The position numbers were made by a program, and so were the translations under genes. The notes below the pieces were generated by a model. The model did no database searches, was not told the origin of the DNA, and worked only from the letters and a program-made list of their open reading frames with translations. Below, piece after piece: positions 10,380 through 20,721 of a DNA stretch of 64,000 nt. The stretch is taken from assembly GCA_032629725.1 (NCBI GenBank), contig JAFEVB010000002.1:2666001-2730000 (forward strand). The letters run 5' to 3'. Position 1 is the first letter of the stretch, and every line of letters starts with the position of its first letter. The DNA is from Gremmenia infestans (taxonomy: Eukaryota; Ascomycota; Leotiomycetes; Helotiales; Hamatocanthoscyphaceae).

Positions 10380-10550
10380 GCTTACAGCAGGATCATCTGG
10401 ACTCAGATATCCATCGTGATTCTGAGGTGGAAGCAGATGGGTTCGCTCGTTTGCTTCAGAGCTGCGGGGGGCGTCTGGGCTATGGTCACTGGATTCGCCA
10501 ATTTGAGGGGTCTCTTCATCATCACCCTTCTTGCCCCAGAGGGAGACCAT
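8857..10550 (-). CDS. Multi-pass membrane protein with degenerate alpha/beta-hydrolase domain
   Basis: Exons: 10386-10550 and 8857-10272; a 113-nt intron with a (CT)n tract joins DDPA to VSPYNLW; 526 aa. The first 55 residues are acidic/polar. Four to five hydrophobic segments follow: FTVIFTVATFLWWTLLLVSI, a TTGVLLIVLLFF block, LILAFILLVDLIIIVSV, a TSIVWATLITFWTVL block and TIILIFLAVVAVLLSATLIL. Then comes an alpha/beta-hydrolase fold with SRYCYSDRPGIGWSD and EEGPFVLASAGIGTVYSRVF. In active relatives the latter reads GPYVLVGHSLGG; here the nucleophile position is Gly350, and the C-terminal catalytic His region (VNKAPSEV) has no His. It is therefore probably a non-catalytic scaffold or sensor. 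Divergent from PPE1. Confidence 0.85.
10349..10374. repeat. (GA)13 microsatellite inside an intron
   Basis: Thirteen GA units within the intron of the membrane hydrolase-like gene, read as (CT)n on the coding strand and lying about ten bases after the 5' splice site. Confidence 0.9.
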
Positions 10551-11342
10551 CGTGGATGGATGGGTTGAGTGAGTGAGTGGGTGGGTGGTGATTAATTGTG
10601 GTGATTGTGACTCCTGCCTCTTTTGACAGAAAGAGAGGAAGGGAGTGAGAGGGAGAGGAGAAGGGGTGGAGGAGAGACAGAATGATTAGGAGGGGAAAGA
10701 GAAAACAGGGTTCAAAGGAAACATGAGCATCATCAAGCCACGGCAGGTAGCACGACTACTGAGAAGGTAGCAAGCAGTACTTTATCGTAGGGTACGGCAA
10801 TAACGACTTGGTCATAATGTGGCTCAAGATGGAGACAAAGAGTTGATGCGCCTGTTCTAGTCTGGCCATTTCTATACAACTTTCCAACTTTAACATTGAC
10901 ATCATCGTGCATGCATGATATATATATATATACAGTATATACTGTATATCCAAATCTGTGCAACATCAAGTGAGGCACAGACTCAAATAAATCGTGAGTT
11001 TGTATGTGATGTAACACTATCAAGCTGAACAGTGAACACGTACGAAGCAGACAAGACAAGGAAATGTTTGACAATTGCATAATGCGCGTCATATAGTCAT
11101 CTCCACTTATTTAATATATCCCCACTCCACTTCACTTCCCCTTTCTTATCTAATCTGATCATAAGCGAGATCTTTGTTGATCCATTCCTATTCCTGCAAC
11201 ATCAACATCAGCATACTATGGCATATTTTGATTCACACCTCTCTTTCTGCTTAACAAACTTCTCTTTTCCGCTCCTTTTACAAATCAATCCTTCGCATTA
11301 TTATCGTTGAGCCTACCGCCCGCTAGCTATGCAACACACACC
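10551..11342. other. Divergent promoter region (hydrolase-like gene / PPE1)
   Basis: No gene. It contains a GAGTGAGTGGGTGG-type repeat near 10569-10590 and a purine-rich block at 10620-10710. A perfect 22-bp palindrome lies at 10928-10949, preceded by a TA run. The PPE1 leader has pyrimidine-rich sequence. Confidence 0.6.
10928..10949. promoter_or_regulatory. Perfect 22-bp AT-rich palindrome
   Basis: Two ATATACAGTAT half-sites in inverted orientation without spacer. It sits in the 792-nt divergent intergenic region. No known factor site was recognised. It could be chance extension of a TA microsatellite, but the CAG/CTG bases in both arms make it more than a simple TA run. Confidence 0.4.
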
Positions 11343-12688
11343 ATGAGTGGTCTCCAACGACAGTTCGCAAAGGCCAAGTTGGCAAGCTACCCCGCCACTA
11401 TGCCTTCAGCCCCGCCGACCTTCAACGAAGCAGACGAAGAGGAAGAAACAGACTCTTTCAATCCAGAGATCTCGGATATACCACAAGGTGACGACGACTC
11501 TTCGTCCGCCTCCTCGGCATCCTCCGCCTCTTCAACTGGCACCATTATACCATCTTCAAATCAGAAGCTATTTGCTCGACCACACGGGTCTGTCAGCTCC
11601 GCATCGACTCTTTTCTACCAGCTAACCCGTCTATGTCTATTAGGCCCCCAAACAGAAGAACTCTCGAGCAAATACCTTGGACAGCATATTTCGAACGCGA
11701 GCTTTTCCTCGAATCGAAAACCGAGGCCTCAACGGTTATCCACCATGCCTACCTTACTTCACCCGTTGGCAAAGCGCCACTATTCGTAACACATCATGGT
11801 GCGGGCTCATCTGGTCTCTCATTCGCAGCGTTGACTGAGGAGATTCGGAAACGGCTGCCGTCCGCCGGTATTCTCTCTCTCGATGCTCGAGGACATGGGT
11901 CCACCACTGTCTCCCCTGAGGGCGAAGCATCGGACCTCAGTCTAGCGACATTGAGTGCGGATCTGTTGACTGTTATAGAGAAGACCAGCATACAAATGGG
12001 TTGGGAGGGTCTCCCATCGCTAGTCCTAGTTGGTCATTCTCTCGGTGGCGCAGTTGTGACAGATGTTGCAAAAGGTGGAAAGCTAGGCAACGCCGTCCTC
12101 GGATATGCAGTGCTTGATGTGGTAGAAGGGTCCGCCATTGATGCATTGCAAAGCATGCACACATACCTATCGACAAGACCGTCAGGATTCCCATCTTTAG
12201 AGTCAGGGATTGAGTGGCACATCCGGTCGAGGACAATTCGAAACTCGGTCTCTGCTAGAACGAGTGTTCCTGCGCTTTTAAGTTATGACGAGAACGCAAA
12301 AAGCTCCCGTCCTTGGGTATGGCGAACAGATCTTGGGTCAACTCAACCTTTCTGGGAGGGATGGTTCATAGGGCTTAGCAGAAAATTCCTTGAAGCTAGG
12401 GGTGGAAAGCTTCTCCTTCTTGCCGGAACGGATAGGTTGGATAAAGAGCTCACGATAGGCCAGATGCAAGGTAAAACGAGTCCTAGATCTTCCTTCTATA
12501 CACGGTGCTGACTCGACGTAGGCAAATATGCGTTGCAGGTCTTCCCCGAGGCAGGCCATTTCATACATGAAGACCTTCCGGAGAAAACAGCCATGGTCAT
12601 CGTGGACTTTTACAAGCGGAACGATAGGAGTGCACTGGTGTTGCCTTCAAAGGTATCAGACATGCTTCGAGCCGGAAAGAAGGTGTGA
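11343..12688 (+). CDS. PPE1: Protein phosphatase methylesterase 1 (PP2A demethylase)
   Basis: Exons: 11343-11587, 11644-12470, 12522-12688 (412 aa). Removes the C-terminal methyl ester from the PP2A catalytic subunit. The N-terminal about 80 residues are Ser/Asp-rich and variable. The hydrolase core has PLFVTHHGAGSSGLSF (oxyanion region), LSLDARGHGST, the nucleophile elbow LVLVGHSLGG (Ser214), YAVLDVVEGSAIDAL, and EAGHFIHEDLPE with the catalytic His in the last exon. The first intron has a weak GTCTGT donor but a perfect GCTAAC branch site and TAG acceptor, and its phase is forced by the frame (FARPHG to PPNRRTLEQ). The start is the first in-frame ATG. Divergently transcribed from the membrane hydrolase-like gene. 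Confidence 0.92.
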
Positions 12689-14095
12689 GACTGCTGTTCG
12701 GAATATACAGTGATGATATAGATGATAAGGATGAATAGTTCTCAGGGGGTCAGTGATCCTGAAGAGACCCCGCTGGTAGGTATTTTTGTCGTTTACAATA
12801 CGCAAGACTTCCCTGACTTGGTGTATATTTAGGTTCTGAAACACGTGTAGCCTCGTCCCTTGGACTGAGATATCCATTAAGAACCAGCAGGCATGAGCGA
12901 GATCTTGAAGGGTCTACTCAAATCTTTATCTCAATATAAATGAGGGCTTGGGGGCCTGGGGCCTGGGGCACAAACTTGCTCCTTTAGTGATGAGCAAACC
13001 GACAGTCGGATTTTCATGTCAGAATAGAGCCGTCTGTGAAGAACGTCACAAGATGTGGACGATTTAAACCTTCGCTTCTTGCATCATAATTCTGGTTTTT
13101 CGCCTTGTTAAAGATTGCATATGTCCATATAATCTCGAGAGCACTTCTGTAATCCGAGGTTTTCCATCTTTAGTATCATCCAGGCGGTGGATTGCTCATT
13201 GCATCTTATCAAAGATCTTCGTGTTTAAATGAAGGTCATGGTCGTTTAGAGAGTACCAAGTTACTAAGAAGAACACTTAACTTGAGTTATCGTCGCTTGT
13301 TGCTGGATAAGGGAAGGAGTTTGAAGAGGCAGAAATGGGATTTGAGGGAGATATCCCTCTGAACTGCTGGCTTTGTACGAGATATCAGGTTTGAATTAAA
13401 TCAAGATTTTAGTTCTCTGAATACCTCTCACGACAGTAATTTATGGCAGAAATGTAAGCGAATAGTTATAGACATCTTCCTGGAGCTGCTGCCGAATCGC
13501 TCGGGATTTGTAATTCCTTTAGCATTCACCACCCCAGAGTCAGAAGCGGCGATTACCTCCAGTAATGCTATCAAAAAGGATGCTTGAGTTGTATCATTTT
13601 AAGAGTTCGCGATTCATATCACAGCTTCTACTTTGCTAGCATTTTGCTTGTATACGGATTGTTATATAGAAACATAAATAACTTGAAGCTTATTTACTAA
13701 TACCACAATACTCCAGTAGTTCTTCTTCATTCCCTCTACTAAGGTAGTTCAGGAGCAGGTTGGATGCGTCTCGGCTAATTCCAACTTGGGGTGAAGCCTC
13801 TCTCATTGAATCGTGGGTTGTGAGTCGCTTCTATATATGAACTTTCCAAAAGACTTCATTACAACCGAAATTCTCCAAATAAATTATGTGATCAACATTG
13901 AACTCTAAAACTCCATCAGTAAGTGTGTATCCTTGGGCATGTCCTAATACACCTGCTGCAACTGCTGAACTTTGTTAGAGGTTGCCTCTTCGAAGCTAAC
14001 TAATTCACATTCGATCCATCGGCAATCCCAATCTCTTGAAGATATCAGGTGAATTCACATCTTCTCTCGATTCGTATCCTACTCCACATGCAGTC
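12689..14095. other. Intergenic region, 1.4 kb, no gene seen
   Basis: Contains a GGGGCCTGGGGCCTGGGG-type duplication near 12950-12968. The rest is AT-rich sequence without open frames or a recognisable RNA gene. The 3' end probably contains the leader of the 2EXR gene, possibly with a small 5' UTR intron (GTGAATTC...CATGCAG at about 14049-14093). Confidence 0.55.
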
Positions 14096-15256
14096 ATGTC
14101 TTACGCGCGTGCCCATAGAGACGACCTCGAGGCCAAAATAAAGGAGATTGGCCTGGTAGCATGTTGCAGACTGAAAGAGCATCATGGCGTAACACTATTC
14201 TGCCATCGTCACGGCCTGGAATCACCTCTCTGTTATGGGTGTGCTAGTATCCCCCGTGGCACTTACCATCGCACATCGTCATTATGGTTGAAAAGACAGA
14301 TATGTGGCCGTATTGCTGGAGCACCCGGTGCAGAAAAAGTCCTCGAAGGGCTCAGCAAGTGTCTTGAAAAGGATGCTACCATTTCTGTAATGTGCCTTCT
14401 CGATGCAGGGGGTGTTCCGCCGGCTAAAGATGTTTTGTATAGCCACAAGAACCTTCTCGAGAATGTGCAAAACTATGCAAGTATTCTTGCTCGAGCTCTG
14501 AAGATGGTGGAGGTTGGAGCAAAATCCACCGAGCGGTCCCAGCCTTCGAGCAAAGGACTTCTCGCCAGAAAGAGACCAGTGGGATTGGGTGGCTTCCATA
14601 GATTCGAAAAACTTCCAATCGAGCTTCGACATATGATTTGGAAGTTCACAGCTTCTAGCCGCGCAGTGGAACTCTACCACTGCAAGCAACGCATAAAGTC
14701 CACTTGCCCAACCCCAGTGGCACTTCGAATTAACCGGGAGTCAAGAGATGTTGCTCTAGACCAGTACAGCGGCAAGTGGAGAACCAGTCTTGAGGGTGAA
14801 CAGGAGAGAAACTTCAATGCCATTGAAAACGTATATTTCTCCTACGAGACTGACATACTCTACTTCGGCAACCGCTCGTTTGCATTTGAGGACCAGATGT
14901 TCATCATCAAACATATCATTGACCACTGCCCCAGTGCTCTTCGAAAGCTAAAACGCATCGGGGTGTACATGAACAGCAACTTTTCTGCTGGCGAGCGTAA
15001 GCGATTCCTCACGCATATGAGCCACTTCACTGCCCTCGAAGAAGTCATGCTTGTCCTGGAGGATAACGTGATATGCTTTGACCAGCATGAGACTGAATTG
15101 GTGGATTCTCCGGTCGGCGTAGAACAGAAGTTGGCGCAAAGGAAGGCCGAGACTATGATGAAGCAATTCAGGGCGTCGGATGTCAATGCGGGTGCTCGAG
15201 CAGCGGATCTACCGGTCTTCAACAGCAGGCTTGTTCGATCATACCGTATGGGCTAA
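14096..15256 (+). CDS. 2EXR-domain protein (uncharacterised)
   Basis: Single exon from the first in-frame ATG, 386 aa. Residues about 1-130 include a Cys/His-rich stretch (CCRLKEHHGVTLFCHRHG, then LCYGCASIPRGTYH) that may bind metal. The 2EXR domain begins FHRFEKLPIELRHMIWKFTA and continues VALRINRESRDVALDQYS, then IENVYFSYETDILYFGNRS, and FTALEEVMLVLED as the typical distal block. 2EXR proteins are greatly expanded in Pezizomycotina; their biochemical role is unknown and an F-box-like adaptor role has only been suggested by analogy. Codon use looks like its neighbours. Convergent with the small membrane protein gene. Confidence 0.85.
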   Translation: MSYARAHRDDLEAKIKEIGLVACCRLKEHHGVTLFCHRHGLESPLCYGCASIPRGTYHRTSSLWLKRQICGRIAGAPGAEKVLEGLSKCLEKDATISVMCLLDAGGVPPAKDVLYSHKNLLENVQNYASILARALKMVEVGAKSTERSQPSSKGLLARKRPVGLGGFHRFEKLPIELRHMIWKFTASSRAVELYHCKQRIKSTCPTPVALRINRESRDVALDQYSGKWRTSLEGEQERNFNAIENVYFSYETDILYFGNRSFAFEDQMFIIKHIIDHCPSALRKLKRIGVYMNSNFSAGERKRFLTHMSHFTALEEVMLVLEDNVICFDQHETELVDSPVGVEQKLAQRKAETMMKQFRASDVNAGARAADLPVFNSRLVRSYRMG

Positions 15257-15733
15257 TTATGAATTCGCCCTTTCGTCTTCAATTGTCAGTACTTTTAAAA
15301 TCTTATTGTTAAGCTGTTCTTGGTTAAAGGAAACAAAGCTGGTTGCTTGTCAAGTGGAAATCGTGGAGCAGCTAAAGAAAGATAGGAAGGTCGGATGAAA
15401 GGGGTGAAAGGCCGCGAGTGTGCGATCGAGTGGGAGATTCTATTAGTAACAGGTTTAGGTTTGTTGGATGAGGATGAGGATGTTTGTCAAAGTTTTAGGC
15501 CAGTACTGAACACAAAAATCTACAATCGGAGAAATCATAATCCTAGTTGCTAAGAGGGCCACGAGGAATGACTCCGTATGGAAGACTTGGAGCCTTGTCA
15601 TGCCCGACGACCAGAAGCAAGCAAGTACACTTACTTACACATCCTCGAGTCGGAACAATCTATTCAAACTGCTACACATGAGACCACGACGCAGAATGGA
15701 CCCAAAGTTCAAAATATCATTAAATCTGCATAT
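15257..15733. other. Convergent intergenic region
   Basis: Shared 3' flank of the 2EXR and small membrane protein genes. No additional feature is seen. Confidence 0.6.
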
Positions 15734-16273
15734 TCATATAAAAGGCGCCCCATCATCATACCTCCCATCAACAAGAACAACCATCTCCCCCAACTCCGTC
15801 ACCTCCCCATCTAGCACTCTCTGCTCCCCCTTTCCCTTCACCTCAGCCGGCCACCAATCCGGACTACGACCTCGCTGCTCCTCTCGCGCCCGCGTCTCAT
15901 AAATAATTACCTGTTCTTGAAACCTCACTCGCTTCCTTCTCCTCTCCCTTACCCCCCTCCTGCCATGCTTTAAAATCCCACCCATCTCACACCCTCCATA
16001 CCCTCTCCCCCTCCTCCCATTCTCAAGTAACCGTCTTTCTTCAACCTCCGGATCCAAGAGCCAATCCACCATTTTCTTGGCCCAGACAAAGAATAAGTAG
16101 TCGTGGAAAATGACGGACGCCGCGATGAACAGAACGCTTATGGTGATGATGGTGTGCAGGAGTGCTCGTTCGACTTTACAGGAGAAGTCGAGGGGGTGGA
16201 TGTATGAGGTTATATAGGATTTGACGGGAGGGTAGGTAGTCGTGGTGTGCGTGAGATTATTCATATGATCCAT
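15734..16273 (-). CDS. Small single-pass membrane protein, unknown
   Basis: 179 aa from the first ATG at 16273. One strong hydrophobic segment at about residues 35-55 (LLHTIITISVLFIAASVIF) is followed by HDYLFFVWAKKMVDWLLDP and a strongly basic region (RRGVRERRRKRVRFQEQVII). No family was recognised. The long open frame, hydrophobic helix followed by a positive stretch, and gene-like position support a real gene, but coding status is not proven. Confidence 0.5.
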   Translation of the reverse strand: MDHMNNLTHTTTTYPPVKSYITSYIHPLDFSCKVERALLHTIITISVLFIAASVIFHDYLFFVWAKKMVDWLLDPEVEERRLLENGRRGRGYGGCEMGGILKHGRRGVRERRRKRVRFQEQVIIYETRAREEQRGRSPDWWPAEVKGKGEQRVLDGEVTELGEMVVLVDGRYDDGAPFI

Positions 16274-16964
16274 TTTCGTATTGACCTTTGGCTTAATCAA
16301 GGAGGACGGGCGTAATGATGTCTGCTAGAGGATTTGCGAGTTATCTGGAATGATTTTTGAGGCGAAATCAGGCAATGCATTGATATTCGAAAATGTTGGA
16401 TATGTAGCTGTTGTATAACAAAAAGCCGTGAGATGTGACTTGCTAGCTATCGTGGATGGTGCATGATGGCTGTTTAGAGGTAATGGCGGGGGAATAGAAA
16501 TGCACGACACCTTGAGGGGTGGTGCAAAAGTCTAGATATAATGGTACTGGTGTGTAAAGGCCATTGCAAAGTTCATGTGCGAATAGTTTAGTTCCAAAAT
16601 ATAGTTCGAAAGGTAGACTACCGGATTGTTATTGTGTCATTGAAACTAGATATCGAAAAGGGGGTCTACTGGTAGTTGGGTCCCGTCGAACAGAACCAGC
16701 ACCAACATCAACATGAAAAAAGTGCTTCAAGTCCAAATGTAAAGGTGAAATCAACAATTTTGGTAAATAAATAAGTATGGGTATAATACGAACGAAGCAA
16801 GTGAACCCTCCTATCCCTACCTTGCAATGGAATATAATGCATCCGTCGCAATTATTTACAGCAACGCAATGCAGACATAAAGAGCTCTTCCACTCTTCAC
16901 CTCCACCTCTGGGAACTGGGTACATAAACGTCGTAATCATCGTAGAAGCATCATCAATCTCGCC
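16274..16964. other. Intergenic region between two minus-strand genes
   Basis: AT-leaning sequence; no gene or repeat recognised. Confidence 0.55.
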
Positions 16965-18566
16965 TCAATCCTTCAACTCCGCGGTGATTTCCTCCCTAAC
17001 CTTTCCACACCACTTCCAGATCGCAGCTTCGAAGTCTTTCCAAGCCTTCCGGTCGGATCCATTGACGACGCCCATGACGTCCACTTTTAATACCACTTCC
17101 CATCTCAATTCCGCAGCTTTGAGCCAATATCGCAAATTCTCTGCACTTCGATAGGGTTTTCCAAAATCCGTATGCCACTTTTCAATCGCCCCAAAAGGTC
17201 GCTTGCTCGTCCTCACCAGCGCGTTATGCAATTTGACTAATCTTAAGCCTGTCCTCAAATCGCCCAGGAATTTGGTAGGCAACTCCTCATCCATCCGAAC
17301 CTCATCCACTGGTGTATACTCCGGGAGAGAGTCTGAATCGGGATCCATCGACTTCATAAATGCATATTCCCGTTTTACATCCCCTGCATCCCAATTATCC
17401 TCCAGCCAGGTCCAGCTAGCTCGTTGTTTCTTCTCGCCCTCCTCCATAGCTTCTTCCTGCTTCAGCAGTTCGTAGACGTCTACAACCCAGTCCTCCATGG
17501 TTTGTCGTTCTTCACTCCGCATTCCAAATGCAAAATTCCTGGTAGCCATTCGCTTTAAAACTTCCATAACAGAGAGAAGTTCTGACCGGATTTTTCGCTC
17601 TGATTTTATAGATGACAGCCGTGCTGGTTGATTGTGGGCAGTGTAATACATCTTCGCGGCGCGAATGGCGAGGGTCATAATATCGAGAATATGCATTCCC
17701 TGGATCTCATGCCACCCCTGGTTGTTTCCTTGGGGATTTTTTGTCTCGCCAGACGCTTCTGTCTGTGGAGAGGCTGGTGGTGATGCTTGCTTCTTTTTGT
17801 CATCCTCGAGAACCTTGGTAGCATCCCCTAGTGCCTTTCGAAGGTCATCCTTAAGTTCTCTGAGTGTAGGCGGGTGGGCAATAGGTTTCTCGCGGTGATT
17901 GTAGGTGCTGACGGTTGGGGGGAGCATATGCGGATGATGCTCGTCTTCACCGCTGAAGTATTCATCGTCATCTTGTGTTGGGCTTTCCACCATCATGCCT
18001 CCATGTCCCTGGGCGAGAAGTTCAGGACTACTGCCCATAGATGCGTAAGATGAATCTACATCTGACCCTACTACCCTTGGTGACAGAAACGACGTATCCA
18101 GAGCCGACAGATCCAGTGTGCCACGGTCATCCTTATCCTTTTTCTTCATTAACCGTCCGCCCTTCCCATCAAGTAGGCCTGTTCGCGCAAAGTAGTACTG
18201 GAGATGTGCAATGCTTCCTAGGCTGAGTACGCTTTCCCTTGACTGTGCAGAAGCGGCGAAGTTTGTGCCTTGAGGCCGGACATATCCTCGACGTGATAAC
18301 GTATCCAAACCCCCGATTGATTGCCGTTTTGTGTAACTTGCAGATGAAGACCGTGATGTCGAGCTGCCGGTAGAGCTAGCCATCGATTCACGTCCCATAC
18401 TGCTACTGCTATTATCCGCCCCTGAGAATATTGAACCTGTGGAGGCGGTCGACACGCAGCGAGAAAGCTCGGGACAGGCTCCGATGGCTGGTGTTGGTGA
18501 GGGAGACGGCGAGGGGGAATCTCGGCGGAAGGAGGGCTGTTCTCGGAGTTCTTGTGTGCTCGCCAT
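16965..18566 (-). CDS. Ser-rich fungal protein with conserved C-terminal helical domain, unknown function
   Basis: Single exon, 533 aa. The N-terminal about 100 residues are Ser/Pro/Thr-rich with PSPSPSPTP and a long Ser/Thr track, typical of a phosphorylated disordered region. The middle has ESVLSLGSIAHLQYYFARTGLLDGKGG, an acidic stretch (QDDDEYFSGEDEHH) and LRELKDDLRKALGDATKVLE. The C-terminal half is globular and Trp-rich: GWHEIQGMHILDIMTLAIRA, WTWLEDNWDAGDVKREY, WKWCGKVREEI. This pattern resembles a widely conserved uncharacterised Pezizomycotina family. I cannot name a function; no membrane segment or catalytic motif is visible. Confidence 0.8.
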   Translation of the reverse strand: MASTQELREQPSFRRDSPSPSPSPTPAIGACPELSRCVSTASTGSIFSGADNSSSSMGRESMASSTGSSTSRSSSASYTKRQSIGGLDTLSRRGYVRPQGTNFAASAQSRESVLSLGSIAHLQYYFARTGLLDGKGGRLMKKKDKDDRGTLDLSALDTSFLSPRVVGSDVDSSYASMGSSPELLAQGHGGMMVESPTQDDDEYFSGEDEHHPHMLPPTVSTYNHREKPIAHPPTLRELKDDLRKALGDATKVLEDDKKKQASPPASPQTEASGETKNPQGNNQGWHEIQGMHILDIMTLAIRAAKMYYTAHNQPARLSSIKSERKIRSELLSVMEVLKRMATRNFAFGMRSEERQTMEDWVVDVYELLKQEEAMEEGEKKQRASWTWLEDNWDAGDVKREYAFMKSMDPDSDSLPEYTPVDEVRMDEELPTKFLGDLRTGLRLVKLHNALVRTSKRPFGAIEKWHTDFGKPYRSAENLRYWLKAAELRWEVVLKVDVMGVVNGSDRKAWKDFEAAIWKWCGKVREEITAELKD

Positions 18567-19815
18567 GGCTGTGAATTGTTGGTGTTTTCGAACGATTATG
18601 CTTTGCTGAAGATTGTATGTCGTCCCGGTCCTTGTAGGAGATGAATGGTCAACTGGGACAGATGCGAGGGAGTGTCATCAGCGCTGACCTGCAGCAGCTT
18701 TGAGGGTCTTAAAAAGAGACGATTGCAGAAGGAGTGAGTGTTGTTCCGGAAGGTTGCGATTCTCGGGATGTCCGTGGTAGGGTAGGGTAGGGGATGGGGG
18801 TGAGATTGGATTGGGATGGTACTTGTAGATGTGATGGGGTCCAAACAGGGGTGCGCGTTTCGTTTGAAAGGCTGCGGATAATCTGTGTGAGAATATGAAT
18901 TATAATGATTAATGATTAGAAATTTGGGTGGACAGGTTGTAAAAGATGTTTGAGCAAGTGAAGTGTTTTCTTCGCAGAATCCATAGTTCATTCCAAGCCC
19001 ATTCTCATTTCATGCTCCCGGGGCAACCAAAGCGCGTTCTTCTCAAACGCCTGGCCTGACCGGGCCGGGGTGATCTATCTAATCAAACTGACATTAACAT
19101 TATCGATACAGTACAGTAGCGTAGGGTGTCTCGGTGTATCGTACGGTATACCTAACGCAATCTCGATTAAAGTAGAGAAGCTTATTGCATATAAAGGCCC
19201 TCCTCGTTCCGTTCCCGTGTCTGCTTTTCGTTGGACGAAAAAAGTGGCACCAATTTATACTCAAAGTCGAGGACAATTAGTGCCACTTTTTGCGTCTCCT
19301 CCAGGACAAGCGCGTTGAAGTCCGAGGCCCCTGAACATATTACCCAAGTAAGCACGTGCAATGTATCGCTTGAACATGCCTTACCTTAACATATCAGGAT
19401 TCACATCGTAGAACCGTCTTGCTCTTAGTAGGTTGTGTCTTCTTCCCGATCTTATCCCTGAGTACATCTATTGTAGACATGAGTTTTTACGATAATCCAA
19501 ATCATGTGACCTGTCTCAAAAGCTAGGCGAGTACAGTACTTGTAGGTATGCTTTTCAACACCTTGGAAACTCCCGGATTGGTGCCGTTGGTTTCTTCCAA
19601 GGCCATCTCTACCTATCGACCATCCAGATGTTATCGCCTCAAAGGAAATCTGTCTCGGGGGTAGGGGAAGAATTTCAATTTGCACAGAGAGAAAGCCTGG
19701 TGCGGATGATTCCTGGTACTTCAAGACGCACTTCAAGAGAACAGATTTTAAGCCATCTCTTAATACTCTTTCAATACTCTTAGGCTCTAATCCAAGAAAG
19801 CATAGACTTTCCATG
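18567..19815. other. Intergenic region with inverted repeat
   Basis: Between the start of the Ser-rich gene (reads left) and the stop of the SDR gene (reads left). It contains the inverted repeat at 19233-19296. No gene was recognised. Confidence 0.6.
19233..19296. repeat. Imperfect 23-bp inverted repeat with about 20-nt loop
   Basis: The left arm 19233-19255 contains AAAAAAGTGGCACC, and the right arm at about 19275-19297 contains AGTGCCACTTTTTG. About 20 of 23 positions pair. The arms are separated by about 19 nt. It could be a small MITE relic, a transcribed hairpin or a protein-binding site; nothing in the flanks identifies which. Confidence 0.6.
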
Positions 19816-20721
19816 TTACCTCCCCATCCATCCTCCATCAATGACAAGCACATGCCCCGAGACATACGAACTTGCTTTACTCGCTAGATACACCACGCTC
19901 CCTTTGAAATCCTCCGGGACTCCCCATCTACCAGCTGGTATCCTCTCACTTATGCTCTTCAATCTTGCTTCATCCGCTAACAAGGCCGTATTCATCTCTG
20001 TTGCAATGTAACCAGGTGCAATTGCATTTACGGTTATGCCTTTCGATGTCCACTCATTCGATAACGCTTTTGTAAGCTGTGCTACAGCGCCTTTGGAAGC
20101 TGCGTACGCGGGAACCGTCAGCCCGCCTTGGAAGGAGAGAAGACTGGCGAAGTTGATGATACTGCCACGGCGACCGGTAGCTGGTGACGGCTCAAGAGTG
20201 AGCATATGGGCACCGATATCGCGGCATAGGGTGAAAACTGTATTCAGATTTACTTGGATGACCTAGTTGGCAAATTGTCAGTCATCCATAGGCGGAAGGG
20301 CTTTGGTTTCATACCTCATTCCAATCACTGTCCGGGAACTTTTCGCTGGGATGTCGACGCTGAATTCCAGCACAGTTGACCAAAATATTGATCTTGTGTC
20401 CGCCTTTTAAGATTTCAGGCGTTAGGGCAGCTACTTCTTCTTGGGACGACAGGTCTGCAGTGAATATGGTTGCTCTTCTTCCCGTGGCTTCAACTGCCTT
20501 CCGGGTTTCTACTTGAGAATTGTCGCGCTATATATCGAGTTATTAGCAGCTTTTTACTTCTTTTCTGGACATCTAAAGTACTACACCTGTATCAGAATAA
20601 TATTGGCCCCGGCTCCAGCTAACGCAAGTGCAGCAGCTTGACCAATTCCTCTTGTCCCACCTGTCACCACAGCGGTTTGTCCCTCAAGGGAGAACATTGC
20701 AAGTGCGGAAGTAGCAGCCAT
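19816..20721 (-). CDS. Short-chain dehydrogenase/reductase, KduD-like (2-deoxy-gluconate 3-dehydrogenase type)
   Basis: Exons: 20587-20721, 20315-20527, 19816-20262 (264 aa); both introns are phase 0. Classical SDR marks are AVVTGGTRGIG (cofactor loop), ILVNCAGIQRR, the catalytic IINFAS with Ser156, and PAYAASKGA with Tyr169/Lys173. The segment ASLLSFQGGLTVPAYAASKG followed by NEWTSKGITVNAIAPGYI, ERIPAGRWG and a terminal DGGWM is very close in pattern to bacterial KduD, which interconverts keto-deoxy sugar acids with NAD(H). An enzyme acting on hexuronate-derived or related ketones is therefore likely, but the substrate is not proven. It lies next to a DUF3425 regulator and near two further dehydrogenase genes. 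Confidence 0.85.

Noticed and set aside
14049..14095. Extending the 2EXR gene upstream of 14096
   Set aside because: The frame continues upstream but has no ATG, and GT/AG signals suggest a leader intron instead.
19452..19865. 137-codon minus-strand frame overlapping the SDR 3' end
   Set aside because: It is another frame of the SDR C-terminus extended into the 3' flank; no family match.
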